A stretch of 64,000 nt of DNA from JAWSVE01 sp050789445 (GTDB lineage: Bacteria; Pseudomonadota; Gammaproteobacteria; Pseudomonadales; Cellvibrionaceae): NCBI GenBank assembly GCA_050789445.1, contig JAILXR010000001.1, positions 1,550,001 to 1,614,000 of the forward strand. Reading direction: 5' to 3'. The position numbers and the translations under genes are program-made. Shown here piece after piece: positions 44,054 to 53,459 of the stretch (positions within the stretch are counted from its first letter, which is position 1; each line of letters opens with the position of its first letter). The notes under the pieces were generated by a model that had not been told where the DNA came from, searched no databases, and saw only the letters and a program-made list of their open reading frames with translations.

Positions 44054-45424
44054 ATGAACAACAAAAGCGTTTCTTTTCGTCCGAGTCAGCAGGCTCGTTA
44101 TTTTAATCAACACACTACAACAGATAGCCGATTGCCCCTAAAAAAAATAACGCTAATACTCGGTTTGTTTTTTGTTTGGCTATCAGTAAGCTCAACAGCT
44201 GCTACTGAAAATAATCCAGGACTGAAAACCACAAAAGCAGAAAAAGTAGGCATGTCTTCTGAACGCCTTTCGCGTATTCGTCCGGCAATGCAAAAATATA
44301 TTGATGAGGGTCTCGTTCCTGGAACTGTCACGCTAGTTGCCCGTCATGGAAAGGTTGTCCACTTTGAAGCACAAGGTTATATGGATGCCGAAAAAACAAA
44401 GCCAATGCGTAAAGATGCTATTTTCCGTATTGCCTCAATGACAAAGCCTATTACGTCCGTTGCCTTAATGATGCTTTGGGAGGAAGGAAAATTCCAGCTA
44501 CGAGATCCTGTTAGTAAATTTTTACCTGAGTTCGCAAATCCTGTTGTCTCAACAACAAGCGATTCAAGTGGGAAGACCGGTGAAATAATCCCAGCAAAAC
44601 GAGAAGCTACTATCCGAGATATGCTCACTCACACTGCAGGGTTAGCAAATTCATATCGCGGCAATATTGATTTTTTTACACAACATACAGCGATTACTCC
44701 TGAAGACACTCATGACAGCTACACAAAAAAATTAGCATCTCTTCCTCTTAATTATCATCCTGGAGATCAGTGGCAATATTCTCATGCTACCGATGTTGTT
44801 GGTCGCTTGGTTGAAGTTATTTCTGGAAAAACTCTCGATCAATTCATGAAAGAAAAAATATTTATTCCACTAGGAATGAATGACACTCACTTTTGGCTGG
44901 ATGACACTCAAAACGGTCGACTAATGGCGCAGTTTACTCCTGATGATAATTTCAAAATCAAATTACAAGATCCAGGAACTGAAAAAAGCCGTTGGATTAG
45001 CGGACTTAAAAATGTTCCTCGTGGCGCAGGCGGCTTAGTTTCGACCGTCCATGATTACATTCGCTTTCAGCAAGCAATGCTAAATGGCGGTGAATTTGAA
45101 GGTCATCGCTTACTATCGCCAACGACTATAGCGCTCATGATGGAGAACCATACAGGCGACCTCCCGTTATGGTTACCAGGACCAGGAATGGGATTTGGCC
45201 TTGGTTGGGCTGTTGTCGAAGATAGAGGAGCTGCGGCTACTCCATTGTCTGTGGGGAGCGCCTATTGGGGTGGTGCTTACTGTACTATTTCTTGGATCGA
45301 CAGAAAAGAAGGTTTAATTGGAATCATGATGACTCAAGTTCGACCATACAATCATTTAAACATTCGACAAGACTTTCAAGTCTTGAGTCATCAAGCTATC
45401 GTAGAATCAGCACTCGCCGAATAA
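44054..45424 (+). CDS. Serine hydrolase, beta-lactamase class C fold (family VIII esterase-like)
   Basis: 456 aa. The signal-anchor or signal peptide at about 30-50 indicates export. The catalytic Ser-x-x-Lys motif SMTK is at about 128-131; the Tyr motif is YSH at about 242-244 where true AmpC enzymes have YxN. The C-terminal GSAYWGGAYCTISWIDRKEG segment, with no KTG, is typical of family VIII carboxylesterases and EstB-like proteins. Esterase activity is therefore more likely than resistance. Start: ATG at 44054 with GAGG about 6 bases upstream. It is convergent with a tetR gene. Confidence 0.92.
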   Translation: MNNKSVSFRPSQQARYFNQHTTTDSRLPLKKITLILGLFFVWLSVSSTAATENNPGLKTTKAEKVGMSSERLSRIRPAMQKYIDEGLVPGTVTLVARHGKVVHFEAQGYMDAEKTKPMRKDAIFRIASMTKPITSVALMMLWEEGKFQLRDPVSKFLPEFANPVVSTTSDSSGKTGEIIPAKREATIRDMLTHTAGLANSYRGNIDFFTQHTAITPEDTHDSYTKKLASLPLNYHPGDQWQYSHATDVVGRLVEVISGKTLDQFMKEKIFIPLGMNDTHFWLDDTQNGRLMAQFTPDDNFKIKLQDPGTEKSRWISGLKNVPRGAGGLVSTVHDYIRFQQAMLNGGEFEGHRLLSPTTIALMMENHTGDLPLWLPGPGMGFGLGWAVVEDRGAAATPLSVGSAYWGGAYCTISWIDRKEGLIGIMMTQVRPYNHLNIRQDFQVLSHQAIVESALAE

Positions 45425-45456
45425 CCCTTTAATATAATTTTTTAAAATAACGATCA

Positions 45457-45495
45457 TAAAAAAACCCAGTAGCTGCTAACTGCTGGGCTTTTTTT
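45457..45495. terminator. Bidirectional terminator, hydrolase / tetR
   Basis: AAAAAAACCCAGTAG and CTGCTGGGCTTTTTTT form an 8-bp stem with one G-T pair between two convergent genes, with A and T runs on both flanks. Confidence 0.85.
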
Positions 45496-46204
45496 ATTTA
45501 GGATAAGAGTTTTTAGCAATAATTTTTCGAAGAATTTCTAGTTCATGTTGTTTCAGTAATTGAATGGCTGCATCAATACCATCCGTATCTGTTGTCACCA
45601 GTGCATCTAACGCAAGCCCTCGCATCACAGAAAAATGTAACCGTAACAAAGCTACTAATTCAGGATCGACTTCTTTACCACCAAATGCTTCGGTAATTTT
45701 CTCAGCACCAAAGTGTCGCAACGCAATAAAATGTTGAAAAAATGGTGCGAATCGAATTCGTAGTTCTTCGTTATTCCGAGTAGCCATCATAATTTCAAGT
45801 AACGCAATATTGTCAGGATGACGTTGGAGCGACCAGCTGAAATCAACAATCGCACTCAAAGACTCCTCTTCAGAAATCAACGAATCCCACATCGTTTCTC
45901 GCATTTTCGATTGGCTTTCAACGATAAATTCAGCTGCAGCAATAATTAAGTCAATCTTTGAGGGAAACTGATGTTGTGCCGCACCTCGACTAACGCCTGC
46001 CCTTCTAGCAACTTTGATAACGGTTGTGCCTTCATAACCTAAATCATTTAAACAACGTATCGTTGCCGTTAAAACCTTTTCGCGGGTCGCTGCACTTCTT
46101 TCAACATTAGTTATCTTACCGCGAACACCTTTTTCACTGCTATCTGAAGTGTTATCTACAGCGCTATCAGATTGTTGTTCATGGTCATCAGATTCCATTT
46201 GCAT
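45494..46204 (-). CDS. TetR-family transcriptional regulator
   Basis: A 236-aa one-component repressor. After a polar N-terminal tail of about 35 residues, the TetR helix-turn-helix is visible (TVIKVARRAGVSRGAAQHQFPSK, about 60-82). The C-terminal ligand domain is of unspecified type. The ATG at 46204 has AAGG 5 bases upstream. Its target is not evident; the adjacent genes are the convergent hydrolase and the TauE-like gene downstream of the cbb3 locus. Confidence 0.92.
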   Translation of the reverse strand: MQMESDDHEQQSDSAVDNTSDSSEKGVRGKITNVERSAATREKVLTATIRCLNDLGYEGTTVIKVARRAGVSRGAAQHQFPSKIDLIIAAAEFIVESQSKMRETMWDSLISEEESLSAIVDFSWSLQRHPDNIALLEIMMATRNNEELRIRFAPFFQHFIALRHFGAEKITEAFGGKEVDPELVALLRLHFSVMRGLALDALVTTDTDGIDAAIQLLKQHELEILRKIIAKNSYPK

Positions 46205-46432
46205 ACTGCCTTCTAGTTTTTATATGGATCTTTTTTATTATTGAGTCCCAATGATAACCTAAGTTAACAAAACAAATAAAAAAAATTGCGACCATTAAGT
46301 AATGAAAAGACAAGATGTTTTAATTCGCACGCGAATAACGAGATCCACTCAAAAAATATGTATAGAGAGTTTATAATTGATTGAGCAGCAATTAGAGAAA
46401 GGCGTAACCAGAAACCCAAAAGGAAAGATTCA

Positions 46433-47212
46433 TTAATGTCCGGAATGCAAACCAACAGCTCCCACTATAGTCCAGACTCCAAACAACAATACAAAACCAC
46501 CAACAACCTGCCGCAACCCTTTTCTTTGTAGAAGTTTTTTTAATTCCTCTGCAAAAAAACCTGATGCGAGTAAAAATGGTAGGGTTCCTAAACCAAAGAA
46601 AAACATTGTTGCTGCAGAATTAAGCCAGGATGCTTGTGTCGCACTAAAAGCTAAGGCGGTATACACCAAACCGCAGGGTAACCATCCCCAGACAAGACCA
46701 AGTAAAATAGCTTTTGTAATGGTTGTGACCGGTAATATTTTTTTGCCTATAGGTTGTAAATATTTCCAAAAAAAACCACCTATAACCTTTTCTAAGCGAG
46801 TTAGACCAAACCACCAGCCTGCTAGATATAAGCCCATAGCTATTAGCAATAAGCCAGCTAGCAAACGAGACATCTTTAAATTATCTAAAAAGGTTTTTAC
46901 TGAATGATTAGATTCCGGGATATCATTAGACGAGTGCTCAGCTATAGGCTGCATGTTATGACCCGCATGTGGATCTGGTACGGTTCCTATCAGCGCTAAT
47001 TGAATTACCCAACCAACCAACGCTCCCATCAAAGCATAGGTGAATATTCGGCCAAAATTATAAGACAATAGAATAAGAGTACGCTTTAATCTCGATTGAT
47101 CATTAACGGCAAAACCAAGCGCTGAGGAAATCCCTCCACACATTCCGATACAGTGCATCCCACCAAAAAAACCCATGAGAAACGCGGATATAAAATGAAA
47201 TGATTGATCCAT
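46433..47212 (-). CDS. TauE/SafE-family membrane protein of the cbb3 locus
   Basis: A 259-aa inner-membrane protein with about six transmembrane segments. The start FFGGMHCIGMCGG, with paired Cys and His, and the second half AILLGLVWGWLPCGLVYTAL are characteristic of the TauE/SafE-like proteins that follow ccoS in many gammaproteobacteria and are suspected to handle copper or electrons during cbb3 assembly. A His-rich loop (PDPHAGHNMQP) supports metal binding. Function is inferred. Confidence 0.88.
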   Translation of the reverse strand: MDQSFHFISAFLMGFFGGMHCIGMCGGISSALGFAVNDQSRLKRTLILLSYNFGRIFTYALMGALVGWVIQLALIGTVPDPHAGHNMQPIAEHSSNDIPESNHSVKTFLDNLKMSRLLAGLLLIAMGLYLAGWWFGLTRLEKVIGGFFWKYLQPIGKKILPVTTITKAILLGLVWGWLPCGLVYTALAFSATQASWLNSAATMFFFGLGTLPFLLASGFFAEELKKLLQRKGLRQVVGGFVLLFGVWTIVGAVGLHSGH

Positions 47213-47263
47213 AAAAGTTATCTACAGTGACTGCCTTGATAATCGGTAAAAAGAATAATTTTT

Positions 47264-47467
47264 CTACCCATCTTTATTCAAGCTATTCTTTTCAACCTCA
47301 TTATCTTTTCTTTTATTCTCTGGAATATCTGGCTCATCAAAAAGTATTCGCTGTGACTCTTTTTCCAAATCATCATATTGACCACTGCGAATAGCCCAAA
47401 ATAAAAATCGCATTGCGATGACAACGCCTATCAAGACAATGGGGATAAGCAGATATAAACTATTCAT
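47264..47467 (-). CDS. ccoS: cbb3 oxidase maturation protein CcoS
   Basis: A 67-aa protein with one N-terminal transmembrane helix (SLYLLIPIVLIGVVIAMRFLFW) and the family's AIRSGQYDDLEKESQRIL(F)D motif, where CcoS contributes to cofactor insertion into CcoN. It lies 52 bases downstream of ccoI, as expected. Confidence 0.94.
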   Translation of the reverse strand: MNSLYLLIPIVLIGVVIAMRFLFWAIRSGQYDDLEKESQRILFDEPDIPENKRKDNEVEKNSLNKDG

Positions 47468-47519
47468 GGTTTTTGTTTCATTTTTTGATTTTCGTATTAG
47501 AGCTTAAAACAATATATTT

Positions 47520-50084
47520 TCAGATTTTTTTAAAACGATAAATTCTTGTCGCATTAAACACAACAATTAAAGAACTTAATGACATTCCTATTGCCGCCGC
47601 ATAAGGAGGAATAAAACCAAAAGCAGCTAAAGGCAATGCCGTCACATTATAGATAATTGCCCAAGTTAAATTTTGTCTGATTATTTTCTGACATAACTTA
47701 GCACAACCTAAGACTCGCGAGAGTATTCTTAAATCATCTCGCAACAACACACTATCAGCTTGAACTTGGGCAAGATCACTGGCAGAAGACATCGCTATAG
47801 AAACATTTGCTCCACTCAAAACAGGTAAATCATTCAAGCCATCGCCTATCATTAACACTTTTGCGTTATTCTCTTGAAGCGTTTTCAAATGTACTAATTT
47901 GTCCTCGGGTGACATATTCGATTGATAATAATCTATAGACAATTCAGCTGCGGTATTTTTAACCGCAGTTTCATTATCACCACTAAGTAACTCGACAGAT
48001 AAAGATTGTCCTTTCAAACGAGAAATTTCATCTTTTGCTTCAGGTCGAATTGTATCTTTAATTGTAAACTGAGCGACAATTCCTTTTTCATTACCGAGAG
48101 CAACACCATCGATAGAATTTTCAAATGTTTTATTTTGAATGGAAGACAAAGCTGACACAAATTCTGGTTTTCCTATTCGGTAACACTCTCCATTGATATA
48201 GCCTTCAATACCTGCACCGATCACTGACCGCCGCTTTTCCAGCTTAATGGAGTTATGTATTGGTTCGTCTAATTGTAGTTCACTAAAGGAATGCATAAAC
48301 ACCTTAGACAAGGGGTGACTGGACCCCTCCTCTAATTTAGAAGCTATCGCCAACACGCTCGATAGTTGTGATTGCTCTTCGCTTTCATTTGAATCTTCGG
48401 TTCTATTAGGGAAAACAATTTCACTTATGCTCATATTACCCGTTGTTAAAGTTCCGGTTTTATCGAAAACAATATGAGAAATATGATCAATGCCTTCGAT
48501 AACATGAGGTTTTGTCACAAGTAAACCCAGCTGTCTTAACCGATATATTGCAGCAGTAATCGACACCGGCGTGGCTAATGACAGTGCACATGGACAGGTA
48601 ACAACTAACACAGATAATGTAATCCAAAATGCACGTTCAGGATCTATAACATACCAACACGTTGCTACAACAACAGAAAGTATTAAGACAAGGCCAACAA
48701 AATAACCAGAAATAGTATCAGCACGAGACACCTGTTGCGGCTTTTGATGTAATGCTTCGTTCATCAAATTTTGTATTGCTGATAAACGAGTCTGCGCTCC
48801 AACAGCGGTGACTAGAACAATCATTTCTGAATTGGTATTTATTGTTCCCGCCATTACCGAATCACCAATATTTTTTTTAATGGGCGTCGCTTCGCCAGTG
48901 AGCATGGATTCGTTGACAAAAAACTCTGGTGTATTATTAAAATCCTTTTGATTATTGATATGGCGATCACCGCCCAACATCACATCTGGCAGTTCAACAA
49001 TTCCATCGACAGGAATAACTTCTCCTTCCATAACAGAAAGATAATCACCCGTTACAACCTGGCTTAAAGCAACTGGTTTTCGAGCAATACTCCCAGATGT
49101 ATTACCTTTAGACATAGAATCCAAACGCATAACATGTGGTGGCAATAAATAAACTAATTGATTAATTGCTTGTTCATTTTTATGCCGAACACGCATTTCC
49201 AAATAGCGGCCCAATAGTAAAAAAAAAGTAAACATGCTGACAGAGTCAAAATAGACATCACCTTTATTGGTGAGCGTCGCCCAACAACTGGCTAAAAAAG
49301 CCAACCCAATCGCCAACGCAACGGGAACATCCATTGTAAGATGTCGCGATGCAATCGCACGACGAGCACCGACAAAAAAAGGCACCGCACTAAAGAAAAC
49401 TACGGGAACTGCAACGAATAAGCTAACCCAACGAAATAAAGATTGCCATTGAGCAGTCATATCAGATAGTGCGCCTGCATATAGCGCAACAGCAAACATT
49501 CCCACTTGCACCATTCCAAAACCAGCAACAGCTAATCGTAAGAGCGCGGTTTTATTTTCTAATTCTGAAGAGCGTTGCGACTGACCGACAACACTCGGCT
49601 TGGGTTGATAACCTAAGTCAACAAATTGCTCCAAAATTTTGGATAGCTGCGCAGATTTTTTATATTCAATTAAGCAAGTATGAGTTGAAGAATTTACATT
49701 TATGCGGGCAACTTCTGGGATACGACCAATAAATTGCTCTATCAGCCATGTACAAGCCGTACAATGAATCCCTTCAATATATAACTGAGCTTGCTTTTTA
49801 TCATCAACTAGGTCCGTAACAAATTCTTTGCAAACCTCGTCATTATCATAGAATGAAAAATCAATAGCATTTTTAGGATCAACAATATCAGCAGTTTTCG
49901 TCGTAAAATTTTCACTTCGAAACTGATAGAAACTGATAAGACCTGAATCATCGATGAGCTGCGCAACAGTTTTACAACCGTAACAACAAAAATGCTTAAT
50001 TTCATCATTGATAGTTAATGTTTGAGACAAAGACTCAGAAGGAGGGACTGGTAATCCGCATTGGAAGCAGAGATGGGAAGGCAT
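47520..50084 (-). CDS. ccoI: Cu+-exporting P1B ATPase CcoI
   Basis: A copper ATPase that supplies copper for CcoN assembly (CtpA/FixI type). It is 854 aa. The N-terminus has CFQCGLPVP and CCYGC Cys pairs, then an HMA domain with GIHCTACTW (about 105-113). The P-type core follows: MLTGEATP, the transmembrane CPCALSLA, the phosphorylation site DKTGTLTTG, and GDGLNDLPVL near the end. The extra N-terminal Cys-rich segment is usual for this subfamily. It starts 10 bases after the ccoH stop. Confidence 0.97.
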   Translation of the reverse strand: MPSHLCFQCGLPVPPSESLSQTLTINDEIKHFCCYGCKTVAQLIDDSGLISFYQFRSENFTTKTADIVDPKNAIDFSFYDNDEVCKEFVTDLVDDKKQAQLYIEGIHCTACTWLIEQFIGRIPEVARINVNSSTHTCLIEYKKSAQLSKILEQFVDLGYQPKPSVVGQSQRSSELENKTALLRLAVAGFGMVQVGMFAVALYAGALSDMTAQWQSLFRWVSLFVAVPVVFFSAVPFFVGARRAIASRHLTMDVPVALAIGLAFLASCWATLTNKGDVYFDSVSMFTFFLLLGRYLEMRVRHKNEQAINQLVYLLPPHVMRLDSMSKGNTSGSIARKPVALSQVVTGDYLSVMEGEVIPVDGIVELPDVMLGGDRHINNQKDFNNTPEFFVNESMLTGEATPIKKNIGDSVMAGTINTNSEMIVLVTAVGAQTRLSAIQNLMNEALHQKPQQVSRADTISGYFVGLVLILSVVVATCWYVIDPERAFWITLSVLVVTCPCALSLATPVSITAAIYRLRQLGLLVTKPHVIEGIDHISHIVFDKTGTLTTGNMSISEIVFPNRTEDSNESEEQSQLSSVLAIASKLEEGSSHPLSKVFMHSFSELQLDEPIHNSIKLEKRRSVIGAGIEGYINGECYRIGKPEFVSALSSIQNKTFENSIDGVALGNEKGIVAQFTIKDTIRPEAKDEISRLKGQSLSVELLSGDNETAVKNTAAELSIDYYQSNMSPEDKLVHLKTLQENNAKVLMIGDGLNDLPVLSGANVSIAMSSASDLAQVQADSVLLRDDLRILSRVLGCAKLCQKIIRQNLTWAIIYNVTALPLAAFGFIPPYAAAIGMSLSSLIVVFNATRIYRFKKI

Positions 50085-50094
50085 TAGTTAAACA

Positions 50095-50649
50095 CTAAAA
50101 ACTTGAGATAGTTGACTCTTCAAAATCAACATCTCCCTTTAAAAGCCAATTTTCTGAAGGGCTAACTTCCTCAGAAATAACGTCCGAATTTGAAGTAATT
50201 GACCAGTACCACTTGTTAACCAACTCTTTAGGTAATTCCGAAAAATAAACCTTTTTTTGCTTATTTCCTGATATCTTTTGATGAAGAGTAACCGAAAAAT
50301 CTTCTTCTTCTCTAGCTGGGTGAGATAAAAAAAGCTCCAATGTTGGCGAAAGTACTGACGGATTTTCGACAATATCAAAAACAATCGAGACCTCTCCCAG
50401 TTCTACATCAAAAAATATTTTCCCAGACAACCCCATATTTGCAGCCAAGCGTTGGCGCTCTTTTTTATCGTTAATTAACAAACCTTCTTTGTAATAATTA
50501 CCGATAACAACATCATCTGCGTTTTTCACAGCTATCGTAATCGTGACAGCACAAGCCAAGACAACAAGAATTAAAGGAGAAATAATAATCCAAAACCAAG
50601 GAATTTTATACCAAGGCATTTCTGTGTTATTAACGGCATCTGTATTCAT
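50095..50649 (-). CDS. ccoH: cbb3 oxidase assembly protein CcoH (FixH)
   Basis: A 184-aa FixH-family protein with one N-terminal transmembrane helix (about 13-40) preceded by WYKIPWFW, then the motif VIGNYYKEGLLIN and a periplasmic beta domain. CcoH is needed for cbb3 assembly and interacts with CcoI and the oxidase in other bacteria. Position between ccoG and ccoI is standard. Confidence 0.94.
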   Translation of the reverse strand: MNTDAVNNTEMPWYKIPWFWIIISPLILVVLACAVTITIAVKNADDVVIGNYYKEGLLINDKKERQRLAANMGLSGKIFFDVELGEVSIVFDIVENPSVLSPTLELFLSHPAREEEDFSVTLHQKISGNKQKKVYFSELPKELVNKWYWSITSNSDVISEEVSPSENWLLKGDVDFEESTISSF

Positions 50650-50702
50650 AAATTTTTGTACTTAATTGTTTCTATTAATCGATCTAAATGAGGGCGTATG
50701 TT

Positions 50703-52106
50703 CTAGGGACTAATAAACCGCGCCTCTTGAACTGCGCTCACTTCTGGATTGTCTACTGATTGTACTGTAAATAAGATTGGAATATTACTCGATTTCAAAT
50801 CCTCTTTCGCGACAGATAAGCGGATTGGTACGGTAAGGACTTCTCCCTCTTCTAAATAAATATTTTTTGCTCCTAACAACTTATACGCGTCAACACCTTC
50901 GACAGATAGTAAATATTTATGCCCATCCCGATCTTTATTATTGAGCTTAACAGAATATACATTTTCAATATTTTCTCCTCGAACGCGATACAACTTAACG
51001 CCTCTATCTCTAAGCACGTCAATGCCAACAGGCATTCGATTCACTATTGAGTAAGTAAACAATGAAACCATCGTTAACAAAGCTATCCCATAACCAATAA
51101 GCCTCGGTCGAAAAATTTTAGCTTCTCCTCCCGCAATACTGTCCTCTGTGGTATAGCGAATCAGTCCCCGCGCATAACCCATTTTATCCATGACACTATT
51201 ACAGGCATCAACACACAACCCACAGTCTATACATTCATATTGCGTTCCCTCTCGAATATCAATATCGACGGGGCAAACTTGAACACACCAAGAACAGTCC
51301 GTGCAATCACCGAGCCCTTTTACTTTATAGTCTTCGTTTAATTTTCTTGGGCCTCTAGTTTCACCTCTCAAAGAATCGTATCGTACAGCCAGCGTGTTTT
51401 TATCGTACATAACCGATTGAAAACGCGCATAAGGGCACATGTACTTACACACTTGTTCCCTCATGAAGCCAGCATTCAAATAAGTTGCTAGACAAAAAAA
51501 TGCGGTCCAAAATGCAGCAACCGGATGAACGGAGAAGTGTACAAAGCCCGATATCAAATCTCGGATAGGAACAAAATAACCGACAAACGTTAGTGCAGTA
51601 ACTAACGCTATAGCAACCCAAACAAAATGCGTACTACCTTTTTTGATTATCTTTTGCATCGTCCAAGGCTGATTATCTAACTTAATTCTTTTGTTACGGT
51701 CGCCTTGAATACGGTCTTCAACCCATATGAACATTTGTGTCCATACGGTCTGCGGACAGGTAAAGCCACAATAAACTCGCCCCACTAACGTCGTGACAGT
51801 GAACAATAAAAATGCCGCTATGATTAACAGCCAGGCGAGATACATTCCATCTTGCGGCCAAAAAGTCAGCCAAAAGACATGAAATTTTCGTGCGGGAAGA
51901 TCGAACAGGATAGCAGGCCGGCCATCAAGGATTAACCAAGGACAAAGCAAGAAACCAATCAGCAAGGGGATTCCGGTATAACGTCGAATACGCTGATAAA
52001 AACCGGTTATTTTTCGCGTATAGATTTTATCGTCAGCAACATAAAGCGATTTATACTGATAAGACACACCGTTTTTATCGGTAGCTATCGGATCGCTTTT
52101 TGACAT
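50703..52106 (-). CDS. ccoG: Cytochrome oxidase accessory protein CcoG (RdxA/FixG)
   Basis: A 467-aa membrane iron-sulfur protein implicated in reducing copper for cbb3 biogenesis. It has several transmembrane helices, the motif YCGFTCPQTVW, CKYMCPYARFQ, two ferredoxin-type clusters (CTDCSWCVQVCP and CIDCGLCVDAC, about 265-310) and a C-terminal FixG immunoglobulin-like domain. It begins after a strong terminator following ccoP, so it may also have its own promoter. Confidence 0.97.
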   Translation of the reverse strand: MSKSDPIATDKNGVSYQYKSLYVADDKIYTRKITGFYQRIRRYTGIPLLIGFLLCPWLILDGRPAILFDLPARKFHVFWLTFWPQDGMYLAWLLIIAAFLLFTVTTLVGRVYCGFTCPQTVWTQMFIWVEDRIQGDRNKRIKLDNQPWTMQKIIKKGSTHFVWVAIALVTALTFVGYFVPIRDLISGFVHFSVHPVAAFWTAFFCLATYLNAGFMREQVCKYMCPYARFQSVMYDKNTLAVRYDSLRGETRGPRKLNEDYKVKGLGDCTDCSWCVQVCPVDIDIREGTQYECIDCGLCVDACNSVMDKMGYARGLIRYTTEDSIAGGEAKIFRPRLIGYGIALLTMVSLFTYSIVNRMPVGIDVLRDRGVKLYRVRGENIENVYSVKLNNKDRDGHKYLLSVEGVDAYKLLGAKNIYLEEGEVLTVPIRLSVAKEDLKSSNIPILFTVQSVDNPEVSAVQEARFISP

Positions 52107-52163
52107 TCGAGAACCTCAACACGCTTATAACATCTTAATTTACAAAACCATCTATTTAGAGGT

Positions 52164-52212
52164 AGTTATTTTAAAAAGCACTTCATCAACTGCGTCACTA
52201 GTGAAGTGCTTT
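52164..52212 (-). terminator. Terminator between ccoP and ccoG
   Basis: AAAGCACTTCA (52175-52185) and TGAAGTGCTTT (52202-52212) make a perfect 11-bp stem with a 16-base loop. On the minus strand the stem is followed by TTAAAAT. It should lower transcription of the assembly genes relative to ccoNOQP. Confidence 0.75.
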
Positions 52213-52236
52213 ATATCAAACAGTATGTTTAATAAA

Positions 52237-53142
52237 TCACTCAGAAAAATTTTCAGATAAATTCAAAACGTAGGCTGAAAGGATGTGAATTTTCTCTTCT
52301 CGCAAACTATCAACTTGTGCAGGCATTTTTCCATTCCTACCGCTACGGATAGTTTGAGCAATGCCTTCACGTGTTCCTGAATACAACCAAGAGTCAGCAT
52401 CATTTAATCCTGGTGCACCTAAAGCTATATTTCCTGATCCATCATCCATATGGCACGCCGCACAAAACTGTTTATAAGCTACAGCACCCTTGTTTGCCTG
52501 CTCACTATTATGGTCCTGATTAGACAGACTCAATACATATTCAGTTACTTCAGCAACTGAATCTTCGCCTATCACATCACCCCAAGCAGGCATTTGCCCA
52601 GTTCTTCCATGCGTGATTGTCGTTTTAATACTGTCAGCGGAATTTCCGTAAAGCCACTCTTCATCCGTTAAATTAGGAAAGCCGAAATTGCCGCCCCCAT
52701 CAGCACCATGACAAACAGCGCAATGGTTTGAAAATAGACGAGCGCCCATTTTTAATGTTTTAGGATCTTCGGATAATTCTTCAACCGATTTAGACATAAT
52801 TTCGGCATACATTTCACTATAACGTTCATCAGCCGCTGCAAATCTTTTCTCTAAGCGATTCTCTGAAGTCCAACCAAGAACTCCCTTAAACGAACCCAAC
52901 CCAGGAAATAAAATCAAATAAATTACTGTAAACACAAATGTTAAAACAAACATTTGAAACCACCAGCGTGGCAATGGATTATCGTATTCCTCAATGCCAT
53001 CATACACATGGCCTGTCGTTCGATTTTCTTGCTCAACGTCATCTCGAACCGCTACCTTGCGATTTGCGAACAGCACCCACATCACTAAAAAAATGCATAC
53101 GACTGTTAAAATAATAATCCAAAGATTCCAAAAGAGACTCAT
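52237..53142 (-). CDS. ccoP: cbb3 oxidase diheme cytochrome subunit CcoP
   Basis: The di-heme c subunit of the cbb3 oxidase. I chose ATG at 53142 because AGGAG lies 5 bases upstream; it gives 301 aa. Two transmembrane segments lie in the first 85 residues, separated by the CcoP signature (GIEEYDNPLPRWW), followed by two cytochrome c domains with CAVCH (about 141-145) and CAACH (about 227-231), each with a later Met ligand (GQMPAWG, GKMPAQ). It follows ccoQ after a 110-base gap containing a 14-bp tandem duplication. Confidence 0.97.
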   Translation of the reverse strand: MSLFWNLWIIILTVVCIFLVMWVLFANRKVAVRDDVEQENRTTGHVYDGIEEYDNPLPRWWFQMFVLTFVFTVIYLILFPGLGSFKGVLGWTSENRLEKRFAAADERYSEMYAEIMSKSVEELSEDPKTLKMGARLFSNHCAVCHGADGGGNFGFPNLTDEEWLYGNSADSIKTTITHGRTGQMPAWGDVIGEDSVAEVTEYVLSLSNQDHNSEQANKGAVAYKQFCAACHMDDGSGNIALGAPGLNDADSWLYSGTREGIAQTIRSGRNGKMPAQVDSLREEKIHILSAYVLNLSENFSE

Positions 53143-53166
53143 ATTGACTCCTGACTCTAGCAATTT

Positions 53167-53194
53167 CGCTTGTACAATATCGCTTGTACAATAT
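53167..53194. repeat. 14-bp tandem duplication between ccoQ and ccoP
   Basis: The unit CGCTTGTACAATAT occurs twice in a row (53167-53180 and 53181-53194), followed by four more matching bases. Each unit contains the palindrome TTGTACAA. It is probably replication slippage; any regulatory meaning is speculative. Confidence 0.6.
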
Positions 53195-53252
53195 CGCTAT
53201 TTAATAAAATTAATTTTCGATATTTAGGTAATATTTCTGATCAATCATGAAA

Positions 53253-53411
53253 CTATTTTTGATCATTAACCTCATCATCTTCAACAAACGGTAAGTTGGC
53301 GGCATCTTTAAATTTTTGTTTATGCTTTGGCGTAAATGCCCACCAACAGATACCAATAAATGCAATCATGACAACGATTGTTGCTATACCTCGAAATGTA
53401 TTGATATCCAT
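53253..53411 (-). CDS. ccoQ: cbb3 oxidase small subunit CcoQ
   Basis: A 52-aa protein read directly from the minus strand between ccoO and ccoP. It begins MDINTFRG, has one transmembrane helix (about 8-27, ending GICWWAFTP) and a hydrophilic acidic tail with NLPFVEDDE. The WWAFTPKHK turn and the ending are typical of CcoQ, which stabilises CcoP-CcoN interaction. It begins 48 bases after the ccoO stop. Confidence 0.92.
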   Translation of the reverse strand: MDINTFRGIATIVVMIAFIGICWWAFTPKHKQKFKDAANLPFVEDDEVNDQK

Positions 53412-53459
53412 TTTCACCCACTTTCTGTTTTTTGAGTTTACATACTAACTTTTCAGCAC

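Noticed and set aside
44054..45424. Beta-lactamase (antibiotic resistance) identity for the serine hydrolase
   Set aside because: YSH replaces YxN and there is no KTG; the C-terminal pattern is that of family VIII esterases.
46264..46455. A 63-codon minus-strand hydrophobic frame after the TauE-like gene
   Set aside because: It overlaps the end of the TauE-like gene out of frame, lacks a ribosome site, and reads like AT-rich chance sequence.
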